Below, one piece after another: positions 1-9,002 of a DNA stretch of 64,000 nucleotides; positions within the stretch are counted from its first letter, which is position 1, and each line of letters starts with the position of its first letter. This DNA is from Microbacterium ureisolvens (GTDB taxonomy: Bacteria > Actinomycetota > Actinomycetes > Actinomycetales > Microbacteriaceae). A program made the translations under genes and the position numbers. The stretch lies in contig NZ_JAEUAX010000007.1 in assembly GCF_019511645.1 (NCBI RefSeq), positions 62,001 to 126,000 on the forward strand, given 5' to 3'. A model generated the notes under the pieces. It did no database searches. It saw nothing but the letters and a program-made list of their open reading frames with translations, and was not told the origin of the DNA.

Positions 1-1356
1 GGAGAGGTGCGCGTGCCCAAGAACGCGCTGTACGCCGCACAGACGCAGCGTGCGGTGGAGAACTTCCCCATCTCGGGCGACCGGCTGGAGCCCGCCCAGA
101 TCGTCGCGCTCGCCCGCATCAAGAAGGCCGCGGCCCTGGCGAACAAGGAGCTCGGCACGCTCGACGGGGCGATCGCCGACGCCATCGCGGGCGCGGCGGA
201 CCGCATCATCGCGGGCGAGTTCGCCGACCAGTTCCCGATCGACGTGTACCAGACCGGCAGCGGCACGTCGTCGAACATGAACATGAACGAGGTGCTCGCG
301 ACGCTCGCCACGCAGGCGCTCGGCGCCACCGTGCACCCGAACGACCACGTCAACGCCTCGCAGTCGTCGAACGACGTGTTTCCGACCTCCGTGCACATCG
401 CGGTGACGCAGGAGCTCATCGACGACCTGATCCCGGCGCTGGACCACCTCGCCGTCGCGCTCGAGGCGAAGGCGGACCTCTGGAAGAGCGTCGTGAAGTC
501 GGGACGCACGCACCTCATGGACGCGACGCCCGTGACCCTCGGCCAGGAATTCGGCGGCTACGCGCGCCAGATCCGGCTCGGCATCGAGCGCGTGCAGGCC
601 GTCCTCCCCCGCGTCGCGGAGGTCCCCCTCGGCGGAACCGCCGTGGGCACCGGTATCAACACTCCGCTCGGCTTCCCGCAGCGTGTCATCGAGCTCATCG
701 TGGCCGACACCGAACTGCCGATCACCGAGGCCAAGGATCACTTCGAAGCCCAGGCCAACCGTGACGGTCTGGTCGAGGCATCCGGAGCCCTGCGCACCAT
801 CGCGGTCTCGCTGACCAAGATCAACAACGACCTCCGCTGGATGGGCTCCGGACCCAACACCGGTCTCGGCGAGCTGCACATCCCCGACCTGCAGCCGGGA
901 TCGTCGATCATGCCCGGCAAGGTCAACCCGGTGATCCCCGAGGCCACGCTCATGGTGTGCGCCCGCGTCATCGGCAACGATGCGACGGTCGCGTGGGCGG
1001 GCGCCTCCGGCGCCTTCGAGCTCAACGTCGCCATCCCGATCATGGGCAGCGCCGTGCTCGAGTCGATCGAGCTGCTGGCGAACACGTCGCGGGTGCTCGC
1101 CGACAAGACCATCGACGGCCTCGAGGCGAACGTCGAGCGCGCCGCCGCGTACGCCGGCATGTCGCCGTCGATCGTCACGCCCCTCAACAAGCTCATCGGC
1201 TACGAGGCGGCCGCCAAGATCGCCAAGCACTCCGTGGCGAAGGGCATCACGGTGCGCGAGGCCGTGATCGACCTCGGCTACGTGGATCGTGGCGAGCTCA
1301 CGCTCGAGCAGCTCGACGAGAAGCTCGACCTGCTCTCGATGACGCATCCGGGCTGA
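1..1356 (+). CDS. fumC: Class II fumarate hydratase, 5' end outside window
   Basis: Fumarate hydratase of the TCA cycle, interconverting fumarate and (S)-malate in the cytoplasm. The frame is open from base 1 and the first residues, [20 protein letters not shown], are the usual N-terminal FumC block, so only about a dozen residues are missing and the GTG at 7 is not the start. The fumarase/aspartase signature [11 protein letters not shown] lies near residue 300. The [10 protein letters not shown] block and the [17 protein letters not shown] loop are intact. It is followed after about 50 nt by a separately promoted sensor kinase gene. Identity is secure; only the start is unseen. Confidence 0.96.
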   Translation, partial: GEVRVPKNALYAAQTQRAVENFPISGDRLEPAQIVALARIKKAAALANKELGTLDGAIADAIAGAADRIIAGEFADQFPIDVYQTGSGTSSNMNMNEVLATLATQALGATVHPNDHVNASQSSNDVFPTSVHIAVTQELIDDLIPALDHLAVALEAKADLWKSVVKSGRTHLMDATPVTLGQEFGGYARQIRLGIERVQAVLPRVAEVPLGGTAVGTGINTPLGFPQRVIELIVADTELPITEAKDHFEAQANRDGLVEASGALRTIAVSLTKINNDLRWMGSGPNTGLGELHIPDLQPGSSIMPGKVNPVIPEATLMVCARVIGNDATVAWAGASGAFELNVAIPIMGSAVLESIELLANTSRVLADKTIDGLEANVERAAAYAGMSPSIVTPLNKLIGYEAAAKIAKHSVAKGITVREAVIDLGYVDRGELTLEQLDEKLDLLSMTHPG

Positions 1357-1393
1357 TCCGCAGTCGCCCATGCCGCAAGCCGTGCGTCGGCGG

Positions 1394-1399
1394 GATAAT
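1394..1399 (+). promoter_or_regulatory. -10 hexamer GATAAT for leaderless kinase gene
   Basis: GATAAT ends 6 nt before the ATG at 1406, so a transcript starting about 7 nt downstream of the hexamer would begin at or next to the start codon. No Shine-Dalgarno sequence is present. Confidence 0.5.
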
Positions 1400-1405
1400 C
1401 GGGTC

Positions 1406-2908
1406 ATGGCACGCACGCCTCGCCCGGTTCCCGCGCGCGTCAGGATCCTCGCCGCGATCCTCGCTGTCGCGTGCGTCGGCCTCGCGATCGTGGGCAGCGT
1501 GACGTTCCTCGTGCAGCGCGAGCAGGCCCTCACCGGCGTCAATCAGCGTCTCCGGGATCAGGTGAGTGTGCTCGAAGAGGTGGCCACGGGTGAGACGTTC
1601 GACCCGACCGACGGCGCCTCGGCGGCCACCGAGGAACTCGACAAGAACGAGTTCCAGGACGTCGACGACTACCTGAACGCGGTGGTGGCGCGTCTGGTCC
1701 CCGCGAGCAACGAGGGCTCCCTCGCGCTCATCGACGGCGTGCCGCGCTGGATGCCGTCGACGTTCTCGGGGATCGACATCTCGAAGAACCAGCAGCTCAT
1801 CGACCGCGTCGTACAGGAGACCGCCGGGGGCGAGACGAAGCGGGGCACCGCTGTCACCCCTCAGGGATCGCTGCGCTACATCGCGATCCCGGTGCAGATG
1901 GACGGCGACCCCCGGCAGGGTCTGTACGTCCGCGCGGTCGACCTCGGCGAGGAGCTGAAGCCGGTGACCTTCGCGATGACGACCTATGTCATCGCGGCGG
2001 TCGCCGTGCTGTTCGCGATCGGCATCGTCGGATGGTTCGTCACCGGCCGGCTGCTGTCGCCGATCCGTCGGCTCCGCGAGACGGCCGACGCCATCTCGAT
2101 CACCGACCTCTCCCACCGCCTCGAGCCCCAGGGCAACGACGACATCGCCGACCTGTCGCGCACCCTCAACTCCATGCTGGATCGCCTGGAAGACTCCGTC
2201 GACGGGCAGCGGCAGCTTCTCGACGATGTACGTCACGAGCTGAAGACGCCGATCACGATCGTGCGGGGTCATCTCGAGCTCATGAACCCGCAGGATGCCG
2301 CGGATGTGGCGTCCGCGCGCGACATCGGCATCGCCGAGCTCGACCGGCTCGCCCGGCTCGTCGAAGACATCGACCTGCTCGCCACGGCGGAGGCGGAGTC
2401 GTACAGCCTCGACACCGTCGACCTCGCCGCGCTCACCGAGCGGGTCGCGGAGCTCGTCGCCGTCATCCCGGGTCACCGGTGGACCATCGAGGCCCGTGCC
2501 GAGGGCGCCACCGTGGGCGATCAGGATCGCCTGCTGCAGGCATGGCTCCAGCTCGCCGACAACGCCGCCAAGTACACGCCCGAGGGCAGCCCCATCGAGA
2601 TCGGCAGCGCCCACTCCGACGACGGCTCCCTGCTCTGGGTGCGCGACCACGGTCCCGGTATCCCGCCCGGTGCGCGCGCCCGGATCTTCCGCCGATTCGA
2701 CCGGGCCCATGTGAAGCGCTCGGTCGGCGGCTCCGGGCTGGGCCTGGCCATCGTCGACGCGATCGCCAAGGGTCACGGCGGGCACTGCGTCGTCACCGAC
2801 ACGCCGGGCGGCGGGGCCACATTCACGATCCACCTGCCTCCGACGGAGGCTGAACTGCCGGCACCGGTTCGCGCCGGAGACGTGCTGCAACGGGAGGCTG
2901 CCGGATGA
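1406..2908 (+). CDS. Two-component sensor histidine kinase
   Basis: Membrane sensor kinase of 500 aa. A first membrane segment spans about residues 12-35, followed by an extracytoplasmic sensor region to about 185, a second membrane segment at about 190-215, HAMP, a HisKA domain with phospho-acceptor H277 in RHELKTP, and a HATPase domain with DNAAKYTPEG, RDHGPGIP and GGSGLGLAIV. The ATG at 1406 was chosen over the upstream in-frame ATG at 1370 because a GATAAT hexamer sits 6 nt before it. Its stop overlaps the regulator's ATG (ATGA at 2905-2908), so the pair is coupled. Kinase-before-regulator order is less common than the reverse. The signal is unknown. Confidence 0.9.
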   Translation: MARTPRPVPARVRILAAILAVACVGLAIVGSVTFLVQREQALTGVNQRLRDQVSVLEEVATGETFDPTDGASAATEELDKNEFQDVDDYLNAVVARLVPASNEGSLALIDGVPRWMPSTFSGIDISKNQQLIDRVVQETAGGETKRGTAVTPQGSLRYIAIPVQMDGDPRQGLYVRAVDLGEELKPVTFAMTTYVIAAVAVLFAIGIVGWFVTGRLLSPIRRLRETADAISITDLSHRLEPQGNDDIADLSRTLNSMLDRLEDSVDGQRQLLDDVRHELKTPITIVRGHLELMNPQDAADVASARDIGIAELDRLARLVEDIDLLATAEAESYSLDTVDLAALTERVAELVAVIPGHRWTIEARAEGATVGDQDRLLQAWLQLADNAAKYTPEGSPIEIGSAHSDDGSLLWVRDHGPGIPPGARARIFRRFDRAHVKRSVGGSGLGLAIVDAIAKGHGGHCVVTDTPGGGATFTIHLPPTEAELPAPVRAGDVLQREAAG

Positions 2909-3561
2909 CCAGGATCCTCATCGTCGAGGACGAACCGCGGATCGCCGCGTTCGTGAGCCGAGGCCTCGAGGCGGCGGGTTACGAGACACTTGTCGTCGAG
3001 GACGGGCCCGAGGGGCTCGAATCCGCTCTGCGCGGCGACGCCGACCTCGTGCTGCTCGACGTCGGTCTTCCCACGATGGACGGCTTCGAGGTGCTGCGGG
3101 AACTCCGAGCCCGCGGCTCCGCGATGCCCGTGATCATGCTCACCGCGCGGTCCAGCACGCGAGACACGGTGACCGGGCTGGACGCCGGAGCCAACGACTA
3201 CGTGCCCAAGCCGTTCACCTTCGAGGAGCTTCTGGCGCGCGTGCGCTCCCGCCTGCGCGAGAGCGTGCCACAGGCGGGCGTCTCGATCTCGCACGGCGAC
3301 GTCGTGCTCGACATCCTCGCGCGCCGGGCGACGGTCGGTGGGCGCGAGATCGACCTCTCGGCGCGCGAGTTCTCCCTCGCCGAGCAGTTCCTGCGCAACC
3401 CCGGCCGCGTGCTCAGCCGCGAGCAGCTCCTGAGCCGCGTGTGGGGGCTCGACTTCGATCCCGGTTCGAACGTGGTCGATGTGTACGTGCGGTATCTGCG
3501 CGGAAAACTCGGCGCCGACCACATCGTCACGGTGCGCGGCGCCGGGTATCGCTGGGAGTGA
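2905..3561 (+). CDS. OmpR-family response regulator
   Basis: DNA-binding partner of the upstream kinase, 218 aa. The receiver domain has the acidic pair E8/D9, phospho-acceptor D52 in LLDVGLP, T in MLTAR and K in PKPF. The C-terminal winged helix (about residues 125-218) contains the LSAREFSLAEQFLRNPGRVLS-type block and ends YVRYLRGKLG...VRGAGYRWE. It overlaps the kinase by 4 nt, so both come from one transcript. Tandem inverted repeats follow the stop. Target genes cannot be read from this window. Confidence 0.93.
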   Translation: MTRILIVEDEPRIAAFVSRGLEAAGYETLVVEDGPEGLESALRGDADLVLLDVGLPTMDGFEVLRELRARGSAMPVIMLTARSSTRDTVTGLDAGANDYVPKPFTFEELLARVRSRLRESVPQAGVSISHGDVVLDILARRATVGGREIDLSAREFSLAEQFLRNPGRVLSREQLLSRVWGLDFDPGSNVVDVYVRYLRGKLGADHIVTVRGAGYRWE

Positions 3562-3567
3562 GTCGAC

Positions 3568-3632
3568 CGGGCACCCGTCCGGGGTGCCCGCGGAGAGGAA
3601 GAAGCCCCCGGTGCTGGGGGACACCGGGGGCT
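3568..3632 (+). terminator. Tandem terminator hairpins between convergent genes
   Basis: Two consecutive stem-loops: CGGGCACCC (3568-3576) pairs with GGGTGCCCG (3582-3590), and AGCCCCCGGTG (3603-3613) pairs with CACCGGGGGCT (3622-3632). They lie between the convergent regulator gene and the anchored protein gene, so could serve both strands. No U-tract, as is usual in this genome. Confidence 0.7.
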
Positions 3633-3664
3633 GTGAAAGGCCGGACTGGGGGATCCGACCGTTG

Positions 3665-4417
3665 TCAGTCGCGCTTGTCTGGGGAATTGCGCGACTGGTC
3701 TTTCTTCTCGCCGTTGCCGGCGCCGTTGCCGTTTCCGACGTTCGATCCCGCGTGAGCGGGAGGTTGTGAACCGGTCGACTGCTGACCGGACTGCTTGTGA
3801 TGCTGGGCGGAGGGTTCCTGCTCCGAGAGCTGCTGCTCCGGGGCCGGAGCCTGGAGCAGGCTCTGCCGCTGGGCGATGGAGCCGCTGGGCTCGCTCGACA
3901 CGTCGTCGGAGCCGCTCGATTCGCGCTGCGCGTCCTGGGCGGCGTTCTCGCGCTCGAGACGGGCGATCAGGGCGTCCAGCCGGCCGCTCGACCAGCCTTC
4001 GGAGGCCGCCCAGTCACGCAGCGGGCCCCAGCTTCCCGCCGCCCGGGCCGCGGCGATCGCGGCGTCGACGTCGGCGGGCGCGGCCGGAGCAGGGGGCGCG
4101 GCGATCCCGGGCGCAGCGGGTGCCGCCTGAGCACGTGCGCCTGTCGAGGCGGACGGCGCCACGTCGACGGGTGCGGGCGCTTCGACCACCTCAGGCTCGG
4201 CGGACGGAATGAGGGCGTCGGATGTCGGCGCCGGCGCGGGCCGCGGGGTCGTCGACGCGGATGCCGGGGCGGGGACGACGACGCGCCCGGAGGCGACGCT
4301 CGTGCCCTTCGATTCCGCCAGGGCGGCGGTGTTCGCGAGGGCGACGGCGGTCACGACAGCGATGCTCGCGGCGACGGCGGTCAAGCCACCGATCACGAGC
4401 CCCGTGCGTGCTTCCAC
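3665..4417 (-). CDS. Membrane-anchored or secreted low-complexity protein of unknown function
   Basis: Not recognised as a named family. The 250 aa product has one N-terminal hydrophobic segment (about residues 8-32), then an Ala/Pro/Ser-rich stretch, a short more ordinary helical region (about 135-170, with AGSWGPLRDWAASEGWSSGR), and a Gln/Ser-rich then Gly/Asn/Lys-rich tail ending in charged residues. This is the topology of a single-pass anchor or uncleaved signal peptide with a disordered external region. Start is GTG at 4417 with only a weak GAGAG nearby. It is transcribed alone, convergent with the regulator gene. Codon use matches neighbours. Confidence 0.7.
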   Translation of the reverse strand: MEARTGLVIGGLTAVAASIAVVTAVALANTAALAESKGTSVASGRVVVPAPASASTTPRPAPAPTSDALIPSAEPEVVEAPAPVDVAPSASTGARAQAAPAAPGIAAPPAPAAPADVDAAIAAARAAGSWGPLRDWAASEGWSSGRLDALIARLERENAAQDAQRESSGSDDVSSEPSGSIAQRQSLLQAPAPEQQLSEQEPSAQHHKQSGQQSTGSQPPAHAGSNVGNGNGAGNGEKKDQSRNSPDKRD

Positions 4418-4523
4418 CTCTCGCCTGCCCTCCGTGCGCGGAATCGTTTCCCGTCATCCATGGTGACAGAACGATCGCCTGGTATTCGCCACCGGCGATG
4501 AGACTTTCCTCATCGTGACGCGG

Positions 4524-4560
4524 CGCAGCGGGCCGGGATCCGGCATCCCGACCCGCTGCG
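4524..4560 (-). terminator. Terminator hairpin of the phoH-like gene
   Basis: CGCAGCGGG (4524-4532) pairs with CCCGCTGCG (4552-4560), and inside it CGGGAT pairs with ATCCCG around CCGGC, giving a long nested stem about 24 nt past the stop of the reverse-strand gene. The 4418-4583 gap otherwise holds only the upstream region of the anchored protein gene. Confidence 0.7.
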
Positions 4561-4583
4561 TCACCGGTTGATCGCGGCGCGGC

Positions 4584-5939
4584 TCAGGCGAGCTCTCCGG
4601 CCTCCAAGAGGTCGGTCACGAGGGCGGCGATGGCCGACCGCTCGGACCGCACGAGTGTCACGTGGCCGAACAGCGAGTGACCCTTGAGCGTCTCGATGAC
4701 CGACGCGACGCCGTCGTGGCGACCGACCCGCAGGTTGTCGCGCTGGCCGACGTCGTGGGTGAGCACGACCCGCGAGTTCTGCCCGATGCGGCTGAGCACC
4801 GTCAGCAGCACGTTACGCTCGAGCGACTGCGCCTCGTCGACGATCACGAACGCGTCGTGCAGCGACCGGCCGCGGATGTGCGTGAGCGGCAGCACCTCGA
4901 GCAGCCCCCGTTCGACCACCTCGTCGAGGACGTTGGCCGAGACCACCGAGCCGAGGGTGTCGAATACCGCCTGACCCCAGGGGTTCATCTTCTCCTGCTG
5001 GTCCCCCGGCAGGTACCCCAGTTCCTGCCCGCCCACGGCGAACAGGGGTCGGAACACGATGATCTTGCGCTGCTGCTGCCGTTCGAGAACCGCCTCCAGC
5101 GCGGCGCACAGAGCCAGCGCCGACTTTCCGGTGCCGGCGCGGCCGCCGAGCGAGATGATGCCTACCTCGGGGTCGAGCAGCAGGTCGATGGCGATGCGCT
5201 GCTCGGCCGAACGCCCGTGGAGGCCGAACACCTCGCGGTCGCCGCGGACCAGGCGGTACTCGCCGTCGCCGACGACCCGCCCGAGGGCCGACCCGCGCTC
5301 GGAGTGGATGATCAGCCCGGTGTTCACCGGGAGTCCCTGCACGTCTTCGCTCGAAGCGACCTCGCTCTCGTACAGGTCGCTGATGTCGTCTCCCGAGACG
5401 TCGATCTCCGAGATGCCCGTCCACCCGGAGTCGACCGCCTGCTCGGCGAGGTACTCCTCCGCCGTGATGCCGAGCGACGCCGCCTTGACCCGCATCGGCA
5501 GATCCTTCGAGACGACGGTGACCTCCTGCCCGTCCCGCGCGAGGTTCATCGCGATGGCGAGGATGCGGCTGTCGTTGTCGCCGAGTCGCATGCCCGACGG
5601 CAGCACCGTCGCATCGGTGTTGTTGAGCTCGACGCGGAGCGTGCCGCCCTCGCCGACCGGAACGGGGAAATCGAGGCGTCCGTGCTCGACGCGCAGTTCG
5701 TCGAGGTGGCGCAGCGCCTGCCGGGCGAAGTAGCCGATCTCAGGATCGTGCCGCTTGCCTTCGAGCTCCGTGATCACCACGACGGGGATCACGACGCTGT
5801 GCTCGGCGAAGCGGAAGAACGCCCGCGGATCGCTGAGCAGCACTGAAGTGTCGAGAACATAGGTGCGCAGATCCTGATCGGATGCTGCGACCTGCTCGAG
5901 GTCCTGACTGCGCTGCTCGTGTGGTGCTCGTGTGGTCAC
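4584..5939 (-). CDS. PIN domain-PhoH family ATPase (PhoH2 type)
   Basis: Predicted RNA-processing ATPase of 451 aa joining a PIN RNase domain to a PhoH helicase-like ATPase, the architecture of mycobacterial PhoH2. PIN residues visible are D30 (YVLDTSVLL), E58 (ITELE), D121/D123 (GDNDSR) and D146 (VVSKD), so the nuclease site looks intact. The PhoH half has Walker [10 protein letters not shown] at 265-273 and Walker B VIVDEAQ. PhoH2 of mycobacteria is described as a sequence-specific RNA unwindase/RNase; that activity is inferred here. Start is GTG at 5939. Direct repeats resembling an actinobacterial PHO box lie just upstream (5960-5998). No small antitoxin-like gene precedes it. Confidence 0.92.
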   Translation of the reverse strand: MTTRAPHEQRSQDLEQVAASDQDLRTYVLDTSVLLSDPRAFFRFAEHSVVIPVVVITELEGKRHDPEIGYFARQALRHLDELRVEHGRLDFPVPVGEGGTLRVELNNTDATVLPSGMRLGDNDSRILAIAMNLARDGQEVTVVSKDLPMRVKAASLGITAEEYLAEQAVDSGWTGISEIDVSGDDISDLYESEVASSEDVQGLPVNTGLIIHSERGSALGRVVGDGEYRLVRGDREVFGLHGRSAEQRIAIDLLLDPEVGIISLGGRAGTGKSALALCAALEAVLERQQQRKIIVFRPLFAVGGQELGYLPGDQQEKMNPWGQAVFDTLGSVVSANVLDEVVERGLLEVLPLTHIRGRSLHDAFVIVDEAQSLERNVLLTVLSRIGQNSRVVLTHDVGQRDNLRVGRHDGVASVIETLKGHSLFGHVTLVRSERSAIAALVTDLLEAGELA

Positions 5940-5959
5940 AACCCACTCCCGCCCCGGGT

Positions 5960-5998
5960 GTTCACCCGGCAGTCACGAGTCGACCGGAGTCACGAGTC
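5960..5998. promoter_or_regulatory. 11-nt direct repeats upstream of phoH-like gene, PHO-box-like
   Basis: GTTCACCCGGC (5960-5970) is followed directly by AGTCACGAGTC (5971-5981), and AGTCACGAGTC recurs at 5988-5998. Two adjoining 11-nt units with GTCAC/GTTCACC cores resemble the PhoP direct-repeat unit of Streptomyces. They lie 21-59 nt upstream of the GTG. The role is inferred. Confidence 0.35.
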
Positions 5999-6108
5999 GC
6001 GATCCTGAGGCCGACTCGACCGGGCTCCTTGCCCGATGCGCTCACGCTACGGCCGCCCGCAGACATCCGAGGCGCTCGACACGCAAGAACGTGTGACATG
6101 TTGATTAA

Positions 6109-6132
6109 CGGATGCTGCACGCGCAGCATCCG
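6109..6132 (-). terminator. GGATGC-type terminator hairpin
   Basis: CGGATGCTGC (6109-6118) pairs perfectly with GCAGCATCCG (6123-6132) around the loop ACGC, 4 nt past the stop of the aminotransferase gene. It belongs to a family of similar hairpins in this window. The rest of the 5940-6135 gap contains the direct repeats described above and no gene. Confidence 0.75.
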
Positions 6133-6135
6133 CTC

Positions 6136-7257
6136 TCACCAGACCCGCGACGACGAGAAGGCGGCGAGCGCGTCTCCGAACAGACGCAGCGTGTCGGCCC
6201 CGGTGCCGACGTGGGGTGAGACCCGGATGCGTCCGGCTCTCGCGGTCACGGTGAGGCCGTGATTCGCGAGCGACGCGGCGAGCGGTGCGGCGTCCTGCGC
6301 GGCGGGCTCGAGAGTCACGATCCCGGCGCGGCGCTCGGGCTGACGCGGCGTGACCACCGGCACCTCGTAGCGGTCCGCGAAGAACATGACGTCGGCCGCG
6401 CGCTCGGACAGCACCGACTCGATGTCGGCGACGCCCACATCCACCACTTCCCGCAGCGCCGTCGCGAGACGCGCGGCGGCGAGGGTGTCGATCCCCGATA
6501 CCGAGAACGCCTGGGCCGAGGCGGCCGGCGGCGGAACCGCGTCGACCGGAAGGTCGCCGTCGACGCCGGTGAAGCCCGACAGCACGGGGGCGATACGCTC
6601 GAGCGCACGCTCGCCGAACCACGAGAATCCGGTACCCCGGCCGGCGCGCAGCCACTTGTAGCCGTGCCCGCACACGACATCGGCGGCGAGGTAGTCGGCC
6701 TCGACCATGCCGAAGCCCTGGATGGCGTCGACGATGAGCAGGCGATCGCCGATCACCTCGCGGATCGCCGACAGATCGGCTCGGTACCCGGTGCGGAAGT
6801 CGACGAGGCTCACCGCGACGGCGCGGGTGTCGTCGGAGAGCGCCGAGCGGATCGCGTCGGGGGTCATGAAGCCGTCGGCCGGCTCCACCCACTGCAGCTG
6901 CACCGAGCCGAACGCCTCCGACGCGCGGGTGGCCGCGACGGTGAGGCTCGGGAACTCGCCGCGGCCGAGCATCAGCCCGCCGGCGAGACCGTAGATGGCG
7001 TGCATCAGTCCGTACGTGGTGGACGGCTGCAGCGCCACGTGCGAGGCATCCGTGCCGATCAGCTCGGCCACGAGCTCGCGGGCCTCGCGCACGTGGTCTG
7101 CGACGAGATCGATGCTCGTGCGCCGGCCCGAACCGAGCAGCTCGGTGTCGCCCTGCGCCTCGCTGCGGACCGCAGGCGAGAGCGGCCCGAATGCCGCCCA
7201 ATCCAGATACCCCGGTTCCCCATCGAACGACGCCAGATATGAGTCCAGATCCGTCAC
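6136..7257 (-). CDS. Class V aminotransferase (NifS/CsdA-like fold)
   Basis: PLP-dependent fold-type I enzyme of about 373 aa. Visible features are ATRASEAFGSVQLQWVEP, the cofactor aspartate region LLIVDAIQGFGMVEAD, and the PLP lysine in CGHGYKWLRAGRGTGF. There is no cysteine-desulfurase active-site Cys loop, so the substrate may be an amino acid or kynurenine-like compound rather than cysteine; it remains open. GTG at 7257 was chosen because CAGAAT sits 7 nt upstream; ATG at 7266 is three codons earlier and also possible. It lies downstream of the cis-prenyl transferase gene on the same strand. Confidence 0.85.
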   Translation of the reverse strand: MTDLDSYLASFDGEPGYLDWAAFGPLSPAVRSEAQGDTELLGSGRRTSIDLVADHVREARELVAELIGTDASHVALQPSTTYGLMHAIYGLAGGLMLGRGEFPSLTVAATRASEAFGSVQLQWVEPADGFMTPDAIRSALSDDTRAVAVSLVDFRTGYRADLSAIREVIGDRLLIVDAIQGFGMVEADYLAADVVCGHGYKWLRAGRGTGFSWFGERALERIAPVLSGFTGVDGDLPVDAVPPPAASAQAFSVSGIDTLAAARLATALREVVDVGVADIESVLSERAADVMFFADRYEVPVVTPRQPERRAGIVTLEPAAQDAAPLAASLANHGLTVTARAGRIRVSPHVGTGADTLRLFGDALAAFSSSRVW

Positions 7258-7303
7258 GCGGATCATTCTGGCAGAGGTGCGAACAGCGGTGTGGAAGCGC
7301 CGA

Positions 7304-8089
7304 CTACCCGCCGTATCGGCGGTCCCGCGAGGCGAAGTCGCGGATCGCGCGGAGGAAGTCCACCTCACGCAGATCCGGACCGAGCGCCTCGACGAAGTAG
7401 AACTCCGAGTGCGCCGACTGCCACAGGAGGAAATCGCTCAGCCGCTGCTCCCCCGATGTGCGGATGACGAGGTCCGGGTCGGGCTGCCCTCCCGTATACA
7501 GGTGCTCGCCGATCTGCTCGGGTGTGAGGCTCGCTGCGAGCTCCTCGAGCGAGCCGCCGCGCTCGTCATGCTGAGCGATGATGCTGCGGACCGCGTCCAC
7601 GATCTCGCCGCGGCCACCGTATCCCACGGCGAGATTGACGTGCATCCCCGCGTTGTCCTTCGTACGGGCCTCGACGTCGGCGAGCACGCGCCGGAGGTCC
7701 TCCGGCAGCGCGTCGGCCCGGCCGACGTGCTTCACGCGCCAGTCGCGCTCGTGCGAGAGCTCCTCGGCGAGCTCCGCGATGATCTCGATGAGATCAGACA
7801 GCTCGCGGGAATCGCGCTTGCGCAGGTTGTCGTTCGACAGCAGGTACAGCGACACGACCCGGATGCCCACGTCGTCGCACCAGCGGAGGAACTCCTTCAT
7901 CTTCGCCGCGCCGGCGCGGTGGCCGTGCGCGGCGGAGTCGTAACCCAGCTGCTTCGCCCAGCGACGGTTGCCGTCGATCATCATGGCGAGGTGTCGCGGA
8001 ACGGATGCGGGATCCAGGCGACGGCGGAGGCGGTTGATGTAGAGCCGATAGAGGGGCCCCCTGCCCTCGTTCGTCTCGCCGCGCGCCAC
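7304..8089 (-). CDS. uppS: Cis-prenyl transferase (isoprenyl transferase, UppS family)
   Basis: Condenses isopentenyl diphosphate onto allylic diphosphates in Z configuration for polyprenyl carrier lipid synthesis. The 261 aa sequence has the substrate-binding block HLAMMIDGNRRWAK with the catalytic Asp, the LYLLSNDNLRK region, and VGYGGRGEIVDAV and DLVIRTSGEQRLSDFLLWQ near the C terminus. Adjacency to a divergent hemolysin III gene matches Rv1086/Rv1085c, where Rv1086 is the short-chain Z-farnesyl diphosphate synthase, so the short-chain enzyme is possible instead of the long-chain one. Start GTG at 8089 is leaderless, with TAGCGT 6 nt upstream. Confidence 0.92.
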   Translation of the reverse strand: MARGETNEGRGPLYRLYINRLRRRLDPASVPRHLAMMIDGNRRWAKQLGYDSAAHGHRAGAAKMKEFLRWCDDVGIRVVSLYLLSNDNLRKRDSRELSDLIEIIAELAEELSHERDWRVKHVGRADALPEDLRRVLADVEARTKDNAGMHVNLAVGYGGRGEIVDAVRSIIAQHDERGGSLEELAASLTPEQIGEHLYTGGQPDPDLVIRTSGEQRLSDFLLWQSAHSEFYFVEALGPDLREVDFLRAIRDFASRDRRYGG

Positions 8090-8095
8090 ACGCCT

Positions 8096-8101
8096 ACGCT
8101 A
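8096..8101 (-). promoter_or_regulatory. -10 hexamer TAGCGT, leaderless uppS
   Basis: TAGCGT is separated by 6 nt from the GTG at 8089 and there is no Shine-Dalgarno sequence. It faces the divergent promoter at 8189. Confidence 0.6.
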
Positions 8102-8188
8102 CCTCGCGCACGACGCCGACCGTAGCGTGGGACTCAGTCCCCCGATCGGTGACACGAGCATGTTCCCGTCCCGGCATGAGCCTCCCTC

Positions 8189-8194
8189 TACGCT
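8189..8194 (+). promoter_or_regulatory. -10 hexamer TACGCT, leaderless hemolysin III gene
   Basis: TACGCT followed by TAGGAC and the ATG at 8201 gives a 6-nt spacing typical of the leaderless starts in this window. Confidence 0.6.
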
Positions 8195-8200
8195 TAGGAC

Positions 8201-8944
8201 ATGAGCCGCCGTCGCAGTCTCCCCCGGGCGCCCGAGGTCCCCGTGCTGCCACTGATGGACGCCGCGGCGGTCGACGCCGCGACGCCCGACCTCAAGCCGA
8301 GCTGGCGCGGCTGGATCCACGCGGCGACCTTCCCCATCGCGATCGCCGCGGGCGTCGTGCTCATCGCGCTCGCGCAGGGAGCGCCGGCGAAGTGGGCCTC
8401 AGCGGTGTTCATGGCCACGTCGCTCCTGCTGTTCGGCAACTCCGCGCTGTACCACCGGTTCAACTGGCAGCCGAAGACCAAGGCGATCCTCAAGCGCATA
8501 GACCACGCCAACATCCTGCTGCTGATCGCCGGCACCTACACGCCGATCGCCGTGCTCGCGCTGCCGCCGCAGCAGGGGACGCTCCTCTTGATCCTCGTCT
8601 GGAGCGGCGCGCTTCTCGGCATCCTGTTCCGCGTCTTCTGGATCAACGCCCCGCGCTGGCTCTACGTCGCGCTCTATCTCCTGCTGGGATGGGCGGCCGT
8701 CATGTACATCGTGCCGCTGTTCCAGGCCAGCGCGGCCATGATGGTCCTGGTCGCCGTGGGCGGCATCCTCTATACGATCGGCGCGGTCGTCTACGCGCTG
8801 AAGCGCCCGAACCCGTGGCCCGGCCACTTCGGCTTCCACGAGATCTTCCACGTCTGCACGGTGCTCGCGTTCCTCTGCCACTGGACGGCGTGCCTGCTCA
8901 TCGCCCTGGATCCGTACTCCCCGTCGCTGGGGCTGCCGGGCTGA
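8201..8944 (+). CDS. Hemolysin III / PAQR family membrane protein
   Basis: Integral membrane protein of 247 aa in the TrhA/YqfA (hemolysin III) family, with seven predicted membrane segments. Family residues visible are SALYHRFNW, with the conserved Ser and His, KRIDHANILLLIAGTYTP, and the C-terminal GFHEIFHVCTVLAFLCHW with two metal-ligand-type histidines. PAQR-fold members coordinate zinc and some act as amidohydrolases; no haemolytic role follows from the name. N-terminal 40 residues are cytosolic and basic. Leaderless start at 8201, divergent from uppS, the same pairing as in mycobacteria. Confidence 0.92.
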   Translation: MSRRRSLPRAPEVPVLPLMDAAAVDAATPDLKPSWRGWIHAATFPIAIAAGVVLIALAQGAPAKWASAVFMATSLLLFGNSALYHRFNWQPKTKAILKRIDHANILLLIAGTYTPIAVLALPPQQGTLLLILVWSGALLGILFRVFWINAPRWLYVALYLLLGWAAVMYIVPLFQASAAMMVLVAVGGILYTIGAVVYALKRPNPWPGHFGFHEIFHVCTVLAFLCHWTACLLIALDPYSPSLGLPG

Positions 8945-8951
8945 GGACGAT

Positions 8952-8980
8952 GACGGATGCTGCGGCCCGCGGCATCCGTC
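8952..8980. terminator. GGATGC-type bidirectional hairpin
   Basis: GACGGATGCTGCGG (8952-8965) pairs with CCGCGGCATCCGTC (8967-8980) with one wobble, between the convergent hemolysin III gene and the small membrane protein gene. Confidence 0.75.
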
Positions 8981-9002
8981 TCACCTCGAGGCTCTCGGGT
9001 CT

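Noticed and set aside
1298-2890. 530-codon open frame on the minus strand
   Set aside because: It lies antisense to a histidine kinase with intact motifs; its His/Arg/Asp/Val-rich composition is the third-position shadow seen throughout this GC-rich window.
5882-6262. 126-codon forward frame over the phoH upstream region
   Set aside because: No ribosome site, no recognisable domain, and it spans a terminator hairpin and a promoter region.
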